A model generated the notes under the pieces. The model worked only from the letters and a program-made list of their open reading frames with translations. It was not told where the DNA came from and did not search any database. 60,701 nucleotides of DNA from Sinorhizobium americanum. Its GTDB lineage: Bacteria; Pseudomonadota; Alphaproteobacteria; Rhizobiales; Rhizobiaceae. Made by a program: the position numbers and the translations under genes. Below, piece after piece: positions 41,339 to 51,358 of the stretch. Position 1 is the stretch's first letter, and every line of letters starts with the position of its first letter. The stretch lies in NCBI RefSeq assembly GCF_001651855.1, contig NZ_LNQC01000071.1:1-60701 (forward strand). Reading direction: 5' to 3'.

Positions 41339-42699
41339 ATTAGCACCTTGCCCGGATTGAGAATGCCGTTCGGATCGAGCGCGGTCTTGATGCGCCGCAT
41401 GACTTCGATCTCGGCCGGGCTGAGGGATCGGTCGAGAAAATCGCGTTTCAGGGTACCGATGCCGTGTTCCGCGGAGATCGAGCCGTGGTGGCGGCCGACG
41501 AGGGTGTAGACGATCTCGTCGACTGCATGCAGCGTCTCGGCCTTCGCATCCGGGGCCGAGAAGGCGATATGCAGGTTGCTGTCGGCGACATGGCCGAAGA
41601 AGGACACATGGGCTGAGGGAAACGCCTCGTGGAGTGCGGCGCCGCACGCCTCGGCGAAACGGCCGATCGCCCCGATCGGCAGGCTGACGTCAAGATTGAC
41701 GAGCGACGGCAGCCGGTCGAGCGCGTGCCCTTCGCGGACCTGCCAAAAGGCTTGGGCCTCCTTTTCCGACTGTGCGATCAGGGCATCGCCGATCAATCCG
41801 TCTTCGAGCATCTGGCCGAGAAAGGACTCGAACGCGTCGCGCTCACCGCCGAGCCCATGGGTGCACTGTTCGATGATGACGGCAAACGCGGGCGGCGTCT
41901 CGAAGAACCGGAGGCCTTCGGCCCCGCAATTGAACCCGAAATAGCTTTCCCACATCGTCTCATAGGCCGACAGCCCCGGGAGCTGCTGCTGCGCCCGCTT
42001 CAGCAGGGCGACGACATCGGCATAGCTGGCGAGGGCGCAGAGCGCCGTCAGGCGACCGTCGGGCAGCGGGCGGAGCCGTAGCACCGCCCGGGTGATGATG
42101 CCGAGCGTGCCCTCCGAACCGATGAAGAGCTGCCGGAGGTCGTAGCCGGTATTGTTCTTGATCATCTTGTTCAGCGACGAGAGCACCGTGCCGTCCGCCA
42201 GCACGGCTTCGAGGCCGAGGACATTGTCGCGCGTCACGCCGTGCCGAATGACCCGGATGCCGCCGGCATTGGTGGCGAGATTGCCGCCGACCTGGCAGGA
42301 GCCGCGGGCGCCGAGATCGATCGGTAGCAGGAACCCGGCCGTCTCGGCGGCGCGCTGCGCCACTTCGAGCGGCGTTCCTGCAAGCACCGTCATCGTGGCA
42401 CCGGCGCTGTCGATCTCCTCGATGCCGGACATCCGCTCAAGGGAGATGACGATGTCTTCGGTCTTTGGATTGGCGCCGCCAGCAAGACCGGTCATGCCGC
42501 CCTGCGGCACGACGCTCTGACGGTGTTCGTTGCAGATTTTCAGGGCGATGGCGATCTCGGGCGCGCTTGCCGGACGAACGACCGCCATCGGCAGGCTGCG
42601 TCCCGTCAAGCTGGCATCGCTGCGATAACGGTCGCCGATGCGGTCGCCGGTCAATACGGCCTCGCCGAGGGAATGGACAAGCTCTTCGATGACGGTCAT
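41335..42699 (-). CDS. FAD-linked oxidase, D-2-hydroxyacid dehydrogenase (GlcD/D-lactate type)
   Basis: The 454-aa protein has the PCMH-type FAD-binding domain (VVPQGGMTGLAGGANP, GSCQVGGNLATNAGG) and the C-terminal domain with GHVADSNLHIAF and EHGIGTLKRDFL. Such enzymes oxidise D-lactate, glycolate or D-2-hydroxyglutarate and pass electrons to the respiratory chain or an ETF. No partner subunits are adjacent. It is a single gene, convergent with the RES toxin and downstream of cysA on the same strand. Confidence 0.88.
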   Translation of the reverse strand: MTVIEELVHSLGEAVLTGDRIGDRYRSDASLTGRSLPMAVVRPASAPEIAIALKICNEHRQSVVPQGGMTGLAGGANPKTEDIVISLERMSGIEEIDSAGATMTVLAGTPLEVAQRAAETAGFLLPIDLGARGSCQVGGNLATNAGGIRVIRHGVTRDNVLGLEAVLADGTVLSSLNKMIKNNTGYDLRQLFIGSEGTLGIITRAVLRLRPLPDGRLTALCALASYADVVALLKRAQQQLPGLSAYETMWESYFGFNCGAEGLRFFETPPAFAVIIEQCTHGLGGERDAFESFLGQMLEDGLIGDALIAQSEKEAQAFWQVREGHALDRLPSLVNLDVSLPIGAIGRFAEACGAALHEAFPSAHVSFFGHVADSNLHIAFSAPDAKAETLHAVDEIVYTLVGRHHGSISAEHGIGTLKRDFLDRSLSPAEIEVMRRIKTALDPNGILNPGKVLI

Positions 42700-42802
42700 G
42701 CGGTGGCTCCACGCGCGGCGGGCAGCAGTCCGAGGAACGGGATCGGATCGATCTCGCCCGATGCTATCGCTCTGATAGAGTAAACCGCAAGCCGGCGCCA
42801 GC

Positions 42803-42828
42803 CAGTGCCGCTTCGCGAAGCGGCACTG
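42803..42828. terminator. Perfect 26-bp palindrome after cysA
   Basis: Positions 42803-42828 are a perfect palindrome (arms CAGTGCCGCTT / AAGCGGCACTG, centre CGCG), 10 bp beyond the cysA stop codon. There is no T tract on either strand. It probably marks the 3' end of the sulfate operon mRNA or blocks exonucleases; Rho-independent termination is not certain. The rest of 42700-42838 must contain the promoter of the FAD oxidase gene. Confidence 0.5.
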
Positions 42829-42838
42829 TGATGCCGCT

Positions 42839-43948
42839 TCAGGTGCCGGTGCGTGCCAGCTCGCTCACCGGTGCTTCCGCCTGTCTCGAGACGGCTGCGA
42901 CATCCCCTTCCTTGCGGAAGAGAGTCCACTTGGTCGGCCGGAAGGCGACACGGGTGTGGTCGGTAGACGACGCGCGCTCCGGCGGCAGTTCGATCTCGAC
43001 CGGAGGGTGGGCCTTGCCGAGATCGATCTCGAGGTGCCGTGTGCCGGCGACGCGGCGGCTTGCCGTCACTAGGCCTGCGAGACAGCCGCCGCAGCCATCG
43101 ATGAGTTCGATGTCGTGCGGACGGAAGTAAAGCGTTGCCACCCCGTCCGGCTCGCTTGCCGCACGCAGGCCGATTGGCCGGTCCTCGAACCAGATCTCGC
43201 CGCTCGAAAGCGTCACGTCGATGCAGTTCGACTGGCCGATGAAGCCATAGACGAAGGGCGAGACCGGATGGTCGTAGATATCGTCGGGCGTGCCGACCTG
43301 CTCGATCGCACCCTTGCTCATCACCACGACGCGGTCGGCCAGTTCGAGTGCCTCTTCCTGGTCGTGGGTGACGAAAACCGTCGTGTGGCCGGTGCGGTCG
43401 TGGATTTCCCGCAGCCACTTGCGCAGTTCCTTGCGCACCTGCGCGTCGAGCGCGCCGAAGGGTTCGTCGAGCAGCAAAACGTTCGGTTCCACCGCCATGG
43501 CGCGGGCGAGCGCCACCCGCTGGCGCTGGCCGCCGGAGAGCTGGGCCGGATAGCGCTTTTCAAGGCCGGACAGCTGCACTAGTTCGAGCAGGTCGAGGGC
43601 CCGGCGACGAATATCGGCGGCTGGCGGCCGGCGGCTCGACGGCCGGACCTTCAGTCCGAAGGAGACGTTGTCAAGCACGGTCATGTGCCGAAAGAGCGCA
43701 TAATGCTGGAAGACGAAGCCGATGTTTCGCTGCTGCACCGTCTTCTTCGAGGCATCCTCGGCGCCGAAGAAGATCGTCCCGTCGGTCGGGCTCTCGAGGC
43801 CGGCGATGAGCCTCAGCAGCGTCGTCTTGCCCGAGCCGGAGGGGCCGAGCAACGCGATCAGCTCGCCGGAGCGGATGTCGAGCGAGACGTCGTCGAGCGC
43901 CGGAAAGCGGCCGAATTCCTTGCGTATGTTCTGGACGCGGACTTCCAT
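42839..43948 (-). CDS. cysA: Sulfate/thiosulfate ABC importer ATPase
   Basis: The 369-aa ATPase has Walker [10 protein letters not shown] (35-43), signature [15 protein letters not shown], Walker [13 protein letters not shown] and a C-terminal TOBE-like regulatory domain with YFRPHDIEL. It is the last gene of sbp-cysT-cysW-cysA and energises sulfate uptake. The length is as for CysA. It lies 15 bp after the cysW stop. Confidence 0.95.
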   Translation of the reverse strand: MEVRVQNIRKEFGRFPALDDVSLDIRSGELIALLGPSGSGKTTLLRLIAGLESPTDGTIFFGAEDASKKTVQQRNIGFVFQHYALFRHMTVLDNVSFGLKVRPSSRRPPAADIRRRALDLLELVQLSGLEKRYPAQLSGGQRQRVALARAMAVEPNVLLLDEPFGALDAQVRKELRKWLREIHDRTGHTTVFVTHDQEEALELADRVVVMSKGAIEQVGTPDDIYDHPVSPFVYGFIGQSNCIDVTLSSGEIWFEDRPIGLRAASEPDGVATLYFRPHDIELIDGCGGCLAGLVTASRRVAGTRHLEIDLGKAHPPVEIELPPERASSTDHTRVAFRPTKWTLFRKEGDVAAVSRQAEAPVSELARTGT

Positions 43949-43963
43949 GGATGTATGGACCTT

Positions 43964-44848
43964 TCAATGCCTGCGGCTGGCAGCGATCTCGTCGCTGTAG
44001 CGGATTTCAAGCGCCGTCTTAAGGACGAGCGTCACCAGCGCCAGAAGCGCAAGGACTGCCGCCACAGCAAACGCGGCGACGAAATTGTACTCATTATAGA
44101 GGATTTCGACCTGCAAGGGCATGGTGTTCGTTTGGCCGCGAATGTGACCAGAAACCACGGACACGGCACCAAACTCGCCCATCGCCCGGGCGTTGCAGAG
44201 CAACACTCCGTAGAGCAAGCCCCACTTGATGTTCGGCAGCGTCACATGCCAGAAGGTCTGCCAGCCGGTTGCCCCGAGCGACAGCGCTGCCTCCTCGTCG
44301 CTCGTTCCCTGCTCCTGCATCAGCGGGATGAGTTCGCGGGCGACGAATGGAAAGGTGACGAAGACGGTAGCAAGCACCAGGCCCGGCACGGCGAAGAGGA
44401 TGTGAATGCCGTGCTTCTGCAAGAAGGGGCCGAGGGCGCTGTTGGCGCCGAAGAGCAGGACGAAGACAAGGCCCGAGATCACCGGCGACACCGAGAAGGG
44501 GAGATCTATCAGGGTCGTCAGAAAAGCCTTGCCCTTGAACTCGAATTTGGCGATCGCCCAGGAGGCCGCCACCCCGAACACCAGGTTCAGCGGAACGGAG
44601 ATCGCTGCAACGATGAGCGTCAGGCGGATCGCCGAAAAGGTCTCGGGATCGCGAAGCGCCGTCGCGAACTCGGCCGGTCCCTTGCGAAACGCCTCGATGA
44701 AGACGGTCGCGAGCGGCAGGAGGAGGAAAAGGGCAACGAAACCGAGCGCGACTGCGATCAGCGTCAGGCGCGCGACCCGCGTTTCCGATGTTGCCGCTTT
44801 CACGAGTTTGGATGACGCCGTCGGCGCCGTGCTGGTATCAAGCGCCAT
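43964..44848 (-). CDS. cysW: Sulfate ABC importer permease CysW
   Basis: The 294-aa membrane protein has about six hydrophobic helices and the EAA loop motif ([21 protein letters not shown]). The sulfate-specific region [20 protein letters not shown] is characteristic of CysW. It overlaps the 3' end of cysT by 11 bp, so the two subunits of the channel are translated together. Confidence 0.95.
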   Translation of the reverse strand: MALDTSTAPTASSKLVKAATSETRVARLTLIAVALGFVALFLLLPLATVFIEAFRKGPAEFATALRDPETFSAIRLTLIVAAISVPLNLVFGVAASWAIAKFEFKGKAFLTTLIDLPFSVSPVISGLVFVLLFGANSALGPFLQKHGIHILFAVPGLVLATVFVTFPFVARELIPLMQEQGTSDEEAALSLGATGWQTFWHVTLPNIKWGLLYGVLLCNARAMGEFGAVSVVSGHIRGQTNTMPLQVEILYNEYNFVAAFAVAAVLALLALVTLVLKTALEIRYSDEIAASRRH

Positions 44849-45695
44849 TGCTGTATCTCCGTCTGCTCCAGGCCTGGATAGAGTTAATGACGAGCAGCAT
44901 GATGAAGGAGAGGAACAGCATCACCGTGGCGATCGCGGTCGCAGCCGGATAGTTGAACTCCTCTAGGCGGATGATGATCAGCAGCGGTGCGATCTCCGAG
45001 ACATAGGGCAGGTTGCCGGCGATGAAGATCACCGAGCCGTATTCGCCGACGCCGCGGGCAAAGGCAAGCGCAAAGCCGGTCAGCCCGGCCGGTAGCAGTC
45101 CCGGCAGCAGGACCCGGCTAATCGTCTGAAACCGGTTGGCGCCGAGCGTTGCGGCCGCCTCTTCGACCTCCTTGTCGATTTCCTCCATGACCGGTTGAAC
45201 GGTGCGCACGACGAAGGGCAGGCCGACGAAGACGAGCGCCACGACGATGCCGGCCGGCGTGAAGGCGATCTTGATGCCGAGCGGTTCGAGGAGCGATCCG
45301 ATCCAGCCGTTCGGCGCATAGAGCGCCGTCAGGGCAATGCCGGCGACGGCGGTCGGAAGCGCGAAGGGCAGATCGACCATGGCGTCGATCACCCGCTTGC
45401 CGGGAAAGCGATATCGCACCAGCACCCAGGCGAGGACGACGCCGAAGAAAAGGTTGACGACCGCGGCGATGAAGGCCGTGCCGAAGCTGATCGTCAAGGC
45501 GTTGACGGTGCGCTCGTCAAGGACGAGCGACATGAAGCTGGACCAGCCGAGGCTGGTCGAGCGCCAGATCAGGCCGGAGAGGGGAATGAGGACGATGAGG
45601 GTGAGCCAGGCGAGTGTGACGCCGAGCGCCAATCCGAAACCCGGAATGACGCTCGGCTGCCGAAACCGCCATCGCGTGCTGCTGCGAAAGGCCAT
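44838..45695 (-). CDS. cysT: Sulfate ABC importer permease CysT/CysU
   Basis: The 285-aa polytopic membrane protein has the EAA loop ([22 protein letters not shown]) and the sulfate-permease segment [21 protein letters not shown] typical of CysT. It begins 6 bp after the sbp stop and overlaps cysW. It pairs with CysW to form the membrane channel. Confidence 0.95.
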   Translation of the reverse strand: MAFRSSTRWRFRQPSVIPGFGLALGVTLAWLTLIVLIPLSGLIWRSTSLGWSSFMSLVLDERTVNALTISFGTAFIAAVVNLFFGVVLAWVLVRYRFPGKRVIDAMVDLPFALPTAVAGIALTALYAPNGWIGSLLEPLGIKIAFTPAGIVVALVFVGLPFVVRTVQPVMEEIDKEVEEAAATLGANRFQTISRVLLPGLLPAGLTGFALAFARGVGEYGSVIFIAGNLPYVSEIAPLLIIIRLEEFNYPAATAIATVMLFLSFIMLLVINSIQAWSRRRYSNGA

Positions 45696-45701
45696 ATGAT
45701 A

Positions 45702-46727
45702 TTATTGTCCCGGCTTGTAGATCTGGTCGAAAACCCCACCATCGGCGAAGAATTTCGGCTGAGCTTCCTTCCAACCGCCGAATTCGTCAATAGTGACGAG
45801 TTTCAGATCGGCGAAGCGGGCGGTGTCCTTCGGGTCGGCAAGCTCCGGCTTGAACGGCCGGTAGTAATGCTTGGCGGCGATCTTCTGGCCGGCATCGCTG
45901 TAGAGATAGTTGAGGTAGGCCTCTGACACCTTGCGGGTGTCCTTTGCGTCGACATTGCCGTCGACGAGGGCCACGGGCGGCTCAGCCTTGATCGAGATCG
46001 ACGGGGTGACGATCTCGAAGTTGTCGGGGCCGAGTTCCTCGAGCGAAAGATAGGCTTCGTTCTCCCAGGCGAGCAGCACGTCGCCGAGGCCGCGCTGGAC
46101 GAAGGTGGTGGTTGCGCCGCGCGCGCCGGTATCGAGAACCGGAACGTGCTTGAAGAGCTGCGTCACGTATTCCTGCGCCTTGGCATCATCGCCGTTGTTG
46201 GCAGCACGCGCCCAGGCCCAGGCGGCGAGGAAGTTCCAGCGGGCGCCGCCCGAGGTCTTCGGATTCGGCGTGATGACCTGGATGCCGTCCTTGGTCAGGT
46301 CGCCCCAATCCTTGATGCCCTTCGGATTGCCCTTGCGCACCAGGAAGACGATTGTCGACGTATAGGGCGCGCTGTTGTTTTCGAGACGCGCCTTCCAGTC
46401 GGCCGGGATCTTGCCGGTCGCCTGTGCAATCGCGTCGATATCGGCTTCGAGCGCCAGCGTCACCACATCGGCCTCGAGACCGTCGATCACCGAGCGGGCC
46501 TGCTTGCCAGAGCCACCATGCGAAGTCTGGATCGTGACGGTTTCGCCCGTATCGGCCTTCCATTTTTCCGCGAAGGCGGCGTTGAAATCCTTGTAGAGTT
46601 CCCGCGTCGGATCATAGGACACGTTCAAGATTGTCGTGTCTGCGGCGGCAATACCGGCTGAGCCGAGCTGCAGGCTTCCGACCACAAGTGCTAGTTTCAT
46701 GATTCCGGCAAGTCTATTCGAACGCAT
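45702..46727 (-). CDS. sbp: Periplasmic sulfate-binding protein
   Basis: The 341-aa protein has a signal peptide (about 1-30, ending AAADT) and the sulfate-binding fold: LNVSYDPTRELYKDFNAAF, QTSHGGSGKQARSVIDGL and TPNPKTSGGARWNFLAAW. The ATG at 46727 is preferred because GGAGGTCGAC sits just before it; an ATG four codons upstream would use that site as codons. It is the first gene of the sulfate import operon and should be induced by sulfur limitation. Confidence 0.95.
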   Translation of the reverse strand: MRSNRLAGIMKLALVVGSLQLGSAGIAAADTTILNVSYDPTRELYKDFNAAFAEKWKADTGETVTIQTSHGGSGKQARSVIDGLEADVVTLALEADIDAIAQATGKIPADWKARLENNSAPYTSTIVFLVRKGNPKGIKDWGDLTKDGIQVITPNPKTSGGARWNFLAAWAWARAANNGDDAKAQEYVTQLFKHVPVLDTGARGATTTFVQRGLGDVLLAWENEAYLSLEELGPDNFEIVTPSISIKAEPPVALVDGNVDAKDTRKVSEAYLNYLYSDAGQKIAAKHYYRPFKPELADPKDTARFADLKLVTIDEFGGWKEAQPKFFADGGVFDQIYKPGQ

Positions 46728-47032
46728 GTCGACCTCCATCCTTTGCCAGATAAAACTATCAATTTTATAGACTACCTCAACGCAAACATGTGACGCCGGC
46801 AGGCGGATTTGAGAAATGCCGTATCCTAATTTAGCCGTTTCCGGGAATTCCGTGCCCGACCGCTCCGCTCGGCGCGCGGGAGCATGGCTCATTTTCGCGC
46901 CTGCCCAAAGTAACTTTATTTGCGGCACGGTGCGATCGCCGCCGATCGATCGTTCGCATAGCGATGCGTTCCCGGGCGACAGACGAGGGGCCGTGAAGCG
47001 CTTTAGCGAGACAGGAGCGCAAGGCCGATCCG
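46728..47032. promoter_or_regulatory. Upstream region of the sulfate operon with an AT-rich dyad
   Basis: This 305-bp gap holds no convincing gene. Nearest the sbp gene is CTATCAATTTTATAG (46756-46770), a near-perfect palindrome in an AT-rich patch. Minus-strand TTGAGG followed by TAGTTT at 16-bp spacing overlaps it and may be the promoter. A CysB-type LysR regulator is the expected regulator. The remainder (46800-47032) is GC-rich, and I see nothing in it. Confidence 0.35.
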
Positions 47033-48091
47033 TTAGAGAACCCGACCGCGCGCCACGACGGTCCACTCGGCCTTCGGTTCGCCGGCCCCAATTATGTGGA
47101 CGGCATCGACCATGTTGGTCACCACGCAGGCATGGTTCGGGACGACGCGAACCTGCTCGCCGACCTTAAGGCCGATCGGGCCGTCTGAGACGAGCCGGCC
47201 ATGCTCCTCGGATAGCTGGTCGATGCGGATGTCGTCATGACCGAGCACATGGCCGTAACCGGTGAGGCCGAGCAGGTCGGAGGTCAGCACCTTGCTGCCG
47301 GCGTCGATGATCGCCCTGTTCGGCGCCGGAACGGAGACGACCGTCGCCAGCACCGTGAGGGCACAATCCTCCCATGTGGCCACGCCGCGGGCGACGAGAG
47401 AGCGGTCGTTGTAGATATAGGTGCCTGGGCGATACTCGGTCGCGATCGGCGCCTCGGCCGCCTGCATCATGCTCGGCGTGCCGCCGGAGGTAATAGTGGG
47501 GACCTCCAGCCCATCCGCTTCGATCAGCCGCTTTGCTTCGCTCATGAAGGCTTGTACGCGCGCCGCACCGTCGGCCGGCGGATAGGTCATCAAACCGTCG
47601 AACCGCAATCCAGGCGCGTCAGCAATGCGCCGCGCAAGCGCAGCCGCCGCTTCGGGCGTCGCGACGCCGCAGCGATCGGCGCCGGTATTACATTCGATGA
47701 GCACTGTAAGGGGCTTCGCGGCGTCGGCGAAATAGGTGGCCATGCCGTCGACGACGACCGGATTGTCCGCCACCACACGGAGGGTCACCCGCTCGTGCAG
47801 CCCAGCCAATCGTGCGAGCTTGGCCTCGCCGAGGATGTTGTAGGTGATCAGCACATCCGTGATCCGGGGGCTGCCGTCGACCATCGCCTCGGCTTCGGAG
47901 ACCTTCTGGCAGGTTATGCCGATCGCTCCTGCCGCGAGCTGCAACTCCGCCATCTGCGGCAGCTTGTGCGTCTTGATGTGCGGCCGCACGCGAATGCCGT
48001 GCTGATCCGCATAGGCCTGGAAGGCGTGAACGTTGCGGCGGGCGATGTCGAGATCAACGAGCACGGCGGGCGTTTCGATCGGCAAGGGCAT
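47033..48091 (-). CDS. D-serine dehydratase/D-threonine aldolase-like PLP enzyme
   Basis: The 352-aa protein is a fold-type III (alanine-racemase-like) PLP enzyme with the Schiff-base Lys in RPHIKTHK (K40). The metal motif H-x-C is visible in PNHACVV, as in zinc-dependent D-serine dehydratases; D-threonine aldolases usually have H-x-D. It may dehydrate or cleave a D-hydroxyamino acid such as D-serine, D-threonine or 3-hydroxyaspartate. ATG 48091 was chosen with GGAGG about 10 nt upstream. It diverges from an amino acid ABC importer with a RidA gene, and RidA would clear the enamine intermediate. Confidence 0.87.
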   Translation of the reverse strand: MPLPIETPAVLVDLDIARRNVHAFQAYADQHGIRVRPHIKTHKLPQMAELQLAAGAIGITCQKVSEAEAMVDGSPRITDVLITYNILGEAKLARLAGLHERVTLRVVADNPVVVDGMATYFADAAKPLTVLIECNTGADRCGVATPEAAAALARRIADAPGLRFDGLMTYPPADGAARVQAFMSEAKRLIEADGLEVPTITSGGTPSMMQAAEAPIATEYRPGTYIYNDRSLVARGVATWEDCALTVLATVVSVPAPNRAIIDAGSKVLTSDLLGLTGYGHVLGHDDIRIDQLSEEHGRLVSDGPIGLKVGEQVRVVPNHACVVTNMVDAVHIIGAGEPKAEWTVVARGRVL

Positions 48092-48181
48092 TGGCTCGGT
48101 TCCTCCCATGAGATGTCACGGACGGCGAATCTCGCCGAAGCCGCTTGACAAGTTATGGCCCGAGGCATTTGATAGGTCAAT

Positions 48182-48216
48182 CCGGTATTGAGGACGCATG
48201 TCCGATATACCGGACA
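48182..48216. promoter_or_regulatory. Operator region for the D-amino-acid module
   Basis: TGTCCG-ATATAC-CGGACA (48199-48216) is a perfect inverted repeat. In addition CCGGTAT (48182-48188) forms an inverted repeat with ATACCGG (48207-48213). These half-sites lie between the divergent dehydratase/aldolase and importer genes and are candidates for the IclR-type regulator encoded at the end of the importer operon. Confidence 0.6.
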
Positions 48217-48252
48217 AAGAAATCACCGGGAACGAAAAAGGGGAGATCTCCG

Positions 48253-49095
48253 ATGATCAAGACATTCGCCATCGCTGCGAGCTTCGCAGTCGCCGCGCTG
48301 GCCGCCATGCCGGCGCAAGCGCAGCAGCCGTCCAGCAAGCTTGATGAGGTTCTGGCACGCGGCCACCTGATCCTCGGCACCGGCAGCACGAATGCGCCGT
48401 GGCACTTCAAGAGCGCCGAGGACAAACTGCAGGGCTTTGACGTCGACATGGGGCGCATCATCGCCAAGGCGCTGTTCGGCGACCCCGACAAGATCGAATA
48501 TGTCAACCAGTCGTCGGATGCGCGCATCCCCAACATCACCACCGGCAAGGTCGACCTCACCTGCCAGTTCATGACCGTCACCGGCGAACGCGCCCAGCAG
48601 ATCGCCTTCACCATTCCCTATTATCGCGAGGGCGTCGGCCTGATGCTGAAGGGCGACGGCAAGTATGCCGATTACAAGGCGCTGAAGGATGCCGGCTCAT
48701 CGGTGACCGTTTCGGTGCTGCAGAACGTCTATGCGGAAGATATGGTCCATGCCGCCCTTCCCGAGGCGACGGTCGACCAGTATGAATCGGTGGACCTGAT
48801 CTATCAGGCGCTCGAATCCGGCCGCGCCGATGCGGCGGCCACCGACCAGTCGTCACTCGCCTGGTACATGACCCAGAATCCCGGACGCTACAAGGATGCC
48901 GGCTATGGCTGGAACCCGCAGACCTATGCCTGCGGCGTCAAGCGTGGCGACCAGGACTGGCTGAACTTCGTCAACACGGCGCTGCATGAAGCGATGACCG
49001 GGGTCGAATTCGACTTCTACGCCAAGTCGTTCAAGACTTGGTTCGGCAAGGACCTCACCCCGCCGCAGATCGGCTTCCCGGTCGAGTACAAGTAA
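48253..49095 (+). CDS. Polar amino acid ABC importer, periplasmic binding protein
   Basis: The 280-aa protein has a signal peptide (MIKTFAIAASFAVAALAAM to AQA, about 1-23) and the family 3 solute-binding fold (KLDEVLARGHLILGTG, GFDVDMGRIIAKALFG, TCQFMTVTGERAQQIAF). ATG 48253 follows GGGGAG. It is the first gene of an importer operon that ends in RidA and IclR genes and is divergent from a D-hydroxyamino acid enzyme, so a D-amino or hydroxyamino acid is the likely ligand. Confidence 0.92.
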   Translation: MIKTFAIAASFAVAALAAMPAQAQQPSSKLDEVLARGHLILGTGSTNAPWHFKSAEDKLQGFDVDMGRIIAKALFGDPDKIEYVNQSSDARIPNITTGKVDLTCQFMTVTGERAQQIAFTIPYYREGVGLMLKGDGKYADYKALKDAGSSVTVSVLQNVYAEDMVHAALPEATVDQYESVDLIYQALESGRADAAATDQSSLAWYMTQNPGRYKDAGYGWNPQTYACGVKRGDQDWLNFVNTALHEAMTGVEFDFYAKSFKTWFGKDLTPPQIGFPVEYK

Positions 49096-49164
49096 GCCCT
49101 CGTGACCGGCGGCTCCGCCAATCGGCGGGGCTGCCCCGACGCGTGCTTGGAGCGGGATCCGCCC

Positions 49165-49827
49165 ATGACCTATACATTGAATTTCGCGGCTGTCTGGCGC
49201 TCCTTCGACCTGCTGCTGCAGGGCCTGGCGCTCAGCCTTGGCCTTGCCGTCGTGGCGATCCTCGCCGGTTGCGTGATTGGGCTGATCACCGCCTTCGGGC
49301 TCGTTTCCAAGAGCGTGCTGCTGCGCAAACCCGCCGGTCTCTATGTCACGATCATCCGCAACACGCCGATCCTGGTGCTCGTGCTGTTCAGCTATTTCGC
49401 CCTTCCGGAACTCGGCGTGCGGCTCGGCAAGATCCAGAGCTTCGTCTTCACGCTCGCCATCTATTCCGGCGCCTATCTTGCCGAAGTGTTCCGCGGCGGC
49501 CTCATCGCTGTGCCGCCGGGACAGCGCGAGGCGGGGCTTGCGATCGGCCTCACGGAAATGCAGATCCGCACTTCGATCATCATCCCGCTGATGCTGCGCA
49601 ACGTCCTGCCGTCGCTCGGCAGCACGTTGATCTCGCTCTTCAAGGATACCTCGCTCGCCGCGGCGATCGCCGTCCCGGAGCTGACCTTCGAGGCGCGTAA
49701 AATCAATGTCGAGACCTTCCGGGTTATCGAGACCTGGATCGTCGCGAGCTGCCTCTACGTCGCAACCTGCTCGCTGCTCGCCGCGATGATGCGCGCCGTC
49801 GAGCGCCGTCTGGCCGTCCCGAGGTAA
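49165..49827 (+). CDS. Polar amino acid ABC importer permease, first
   Basis: The 220-aa HisM/GlnP-type membrane protein has about five hydrophobic segments, the N-terminal IIRNTPILVLVLFSYF motif and the EAA loop region with PPGQREAGLAIGLTEMQ. ATG 49165 follows a weak GGAGCGGGA site. It probably forms a heterodimer with the next permease, which starts 6 bp after its stop. Confidence 0.92.
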   Translation: MTYTLNFAAVWRSFDLLLQGLALSLGLAVVAILAGCVIGLITAFGLVSKSVLLRKPAGLYVTIIRNTPILVLVLFSYFALPELGVRLGKIQSFVFTLAIYSGAYLAEVFRGGLIAVPPGQREAGLAIGLTEMQIRTSIIIPLMLRNVLPSLGSTLISLFKDTSLAAAIAVPELTFEARKINVETFRVIETWIVASCLYVATCSLLAAMMRAVERRLAVPR

Positions 49828-49833
49828 CGCCCT

Positions 49834-50493
49834 ATGGATTTCGGTTTTCTCGATCAGATCTGGGTCGCCCGCCTGCCGCTCCTCAAGGGGCTCGGCGTGT
49901 CGGTCTCAATCTCGCTCCTCTCGATCGCCGTCGGCACCGTCCTCGGCGTCTTCGTCGGCCTCGCGCTCACCTATGGCTACAGGCCGGTTCAGTGGCTGGT
50001 GCGCGGCTATACGGACTTCATCCGCGGCACGCCGGTGCTCGTCCTGGTTCTCGCAAGCTATTATGTGCTCAGCACCGTCGGCATAGATCTCGGGCCCTTC
50101 CAGGCGGGCGTGCTGGCGCTCGCCGTCTTCTGCAGCTCGCATGTCGGGGAGCTGGTGCGCGGCGCGCTGCAGTCGATCCCCAAGGGACAGACCGAGGCCG
50201 CCAAGGCGATCGGACTGACCTTCCCGCAAACCTTCGCCTATGTGCTGGGGCCGCAGGCGCTGCGCCAGGCGCTGCCCGCCTGGGTCAATACGGCGGCCGA
50301 GATGGTCAAGGCCTCGACGCTGCTGTCGATCATCGGCGTCGGCGAACTGCTGCTGCGGACCCAGGAAGTGATTTCCCGCACCTTCATGAGCCTCGAATTC
50401 TATTTCTTCGCGGGCTTTCTCTATTTCGCCATCAATTACGGCATTGAGCGCTTCGGCCGCTACGTCGAGCGCAAGACCGCCGTTCCATCGTGA
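49834..50493 (+). CDS. Polar amino acid ABC importer permease, second
   Basis: The 219-aa membrane protein is homologous to the preceding permease, with [36 protein letters not shown] and the conserved [18 protein letters not shown]. It starts 6 bp after the first permease and is followed 7 bp later by the ATPase gene. Confidence 0.92.
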   Translation: MDFGFLDQIWVARLPLLKGLGVSVSISLLSIAVGTVLGVFVGLALTYGYRPVQWLVRGYTDFIRGTPVLVLVLASYYVLSTVGIDLGPFQAGVLALAVFCSSHVGELVRGALQSIPKGQTEAAKAIGLTFPQTFAYVLGPQALRQALPAWVNTAAEMVKASTLLSIIGVGELLLRTQEVISRTFMSLEFYFFAGFLYFAINYGIERFGRYVERKTAVPS

Positions 50494-50500
50494 GGCTCCG

Positions 50501-51268
50501 ATGACCAATCTTCTTGAAATCCGCGATCTTCACAAACGCTACGGCACGGTCGAGGTCCTGAAGGGCGTCGATTGCTCCATGCGCCAGGGCGAGGTGATCA
50601 GCATCATCGGCTCCAGCGGTTCCGGCAAGACGACGATGCTCCGCTGCATCAACATGCTGGAGGAGTTCCAGGGCGGCACGATTGCGATCGACGGACAGGA
50701 GATCGGCTACGAGACGGCCGGCGGCGTGCGCCGCCGCAAGCCGGAGCGGGAGATCGCCCGCCAGCGGGCGCTGACCGGCATGGCCTTCCAGCAGTTCAAC
50801 CTGTTCCCGCACATGAGCGCCGCCGCCAACGTCATGCTCGGCCTCCTCAAGGTGAAGAAGATGGGCCGCGACGAAGCGCGGACGCTCGCCGAAAAATGGC
50901 TAGACCGCGTCGGTCTGCTTTCGCGCAAGGACCATTTTCCGGGCCAGCTCTCCGGCGGCCAGCAGCAGCGCGTGGCGATCGCCCGCGCCATCGCCATGAA
51001 CCCGAAGCTGATGCTTTTCGACGAAGTGACGTCGGCGCTCGACCCGGAGCTCGTCAATGAGGTGCTGCAGGTGATCAAGGCGCTCGCCGAGGACGGCATG
51101 AGCATGCTGATCGTCACCCACGAGATGCGCTTCGCCTATGAGGTGTCGTCGCGGGTGATCTTCATGAACCAGGGCAGGATCGGCGAGGAGGGCAATCCCC
51201 GCGAAATGTTCCTGAAGCCGCAGACCGAGCGGCTGGCGGATTTTTTGAAGACGTCGACGTTCAACTGA
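50501..51268 (+). CDS. Polar amino acid ABC importer ATPase
   Basis: The 255-aa ATPase (GlnQ/HisP type) has Walker [10 protein letters not shown], signature [15 protein letters not shown] and Walker [17 protein letters not shown], plus the [13 protein letters not shown]-loop of this family. A small insertion (about 70-85, basic) lies between Walker A and the Q-loop. A palindromic repeat follows its stop codon by 2 bp. Confidence 0.94.
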   Translation: MTNLLEIRDLHKRYGTVEVLKGVDCSMRQGEVISIIGSSGSGKTTMLRCINMLEEFQGGTIAIDGQEIGYETAGGVRRRKPEREIARQRALTGMAFQQFNLFPHMSAAANVMLGLLKVKKMGRDEARTLAEKWLDRVGLLSRKDHFPGQLSGGQQQRVAIARAIAMNPKLMLFDEVTSALDPELVNEVLQVIKALAEDGMSMLIVTHEMRFAYEVSSRVIFMNQGRIGEEGNPREMFLKPQTERLADFLKTSTFN

Positions 51269-51270
51269 AC

Positions 51271-51319
51271 AGAGCGGGATGAGGAAAAGTATGCGCGCTT
51301 TCCACTCGCATCCCGCTCT
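51271..51319. repeat. Palindromic intergenic repeat element
   Basis: AGAGCGGGATG (51271-51281) pairs perfectly with CATCCCGCTCT (51309-51319), and inside it GGAAAAG pairs with CTTTCC. It has the look of the short palindromic elements that I recall as very common in Sinorhizobium/Rhizobium intergenic regions. Within this operon it separates the ATPase gene from the RidA gene and could act as a partial terminator or mRNA stabiliser. A degenerate relative lies at 40774-40815. Confidence 0.65.
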
Positions 51320-51358
51320 ATTTACAAGAGCCCATCCAATGAAGAAGTGGAGTGTAGT

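Noticed and set aside
46728..47032. A SAM- or sulfur-related riboswitch before the sulfate operon
   Set aside because: No recognisable riboswitch core was seen; only an AT-rich dyad and a weak promoter-like pair could be pointed out.
34567..51319. CRISPR-like repeats
   Set aside because: The palindromic elements are single, unrelated and far apart, with no regular spacers and no cas genes.
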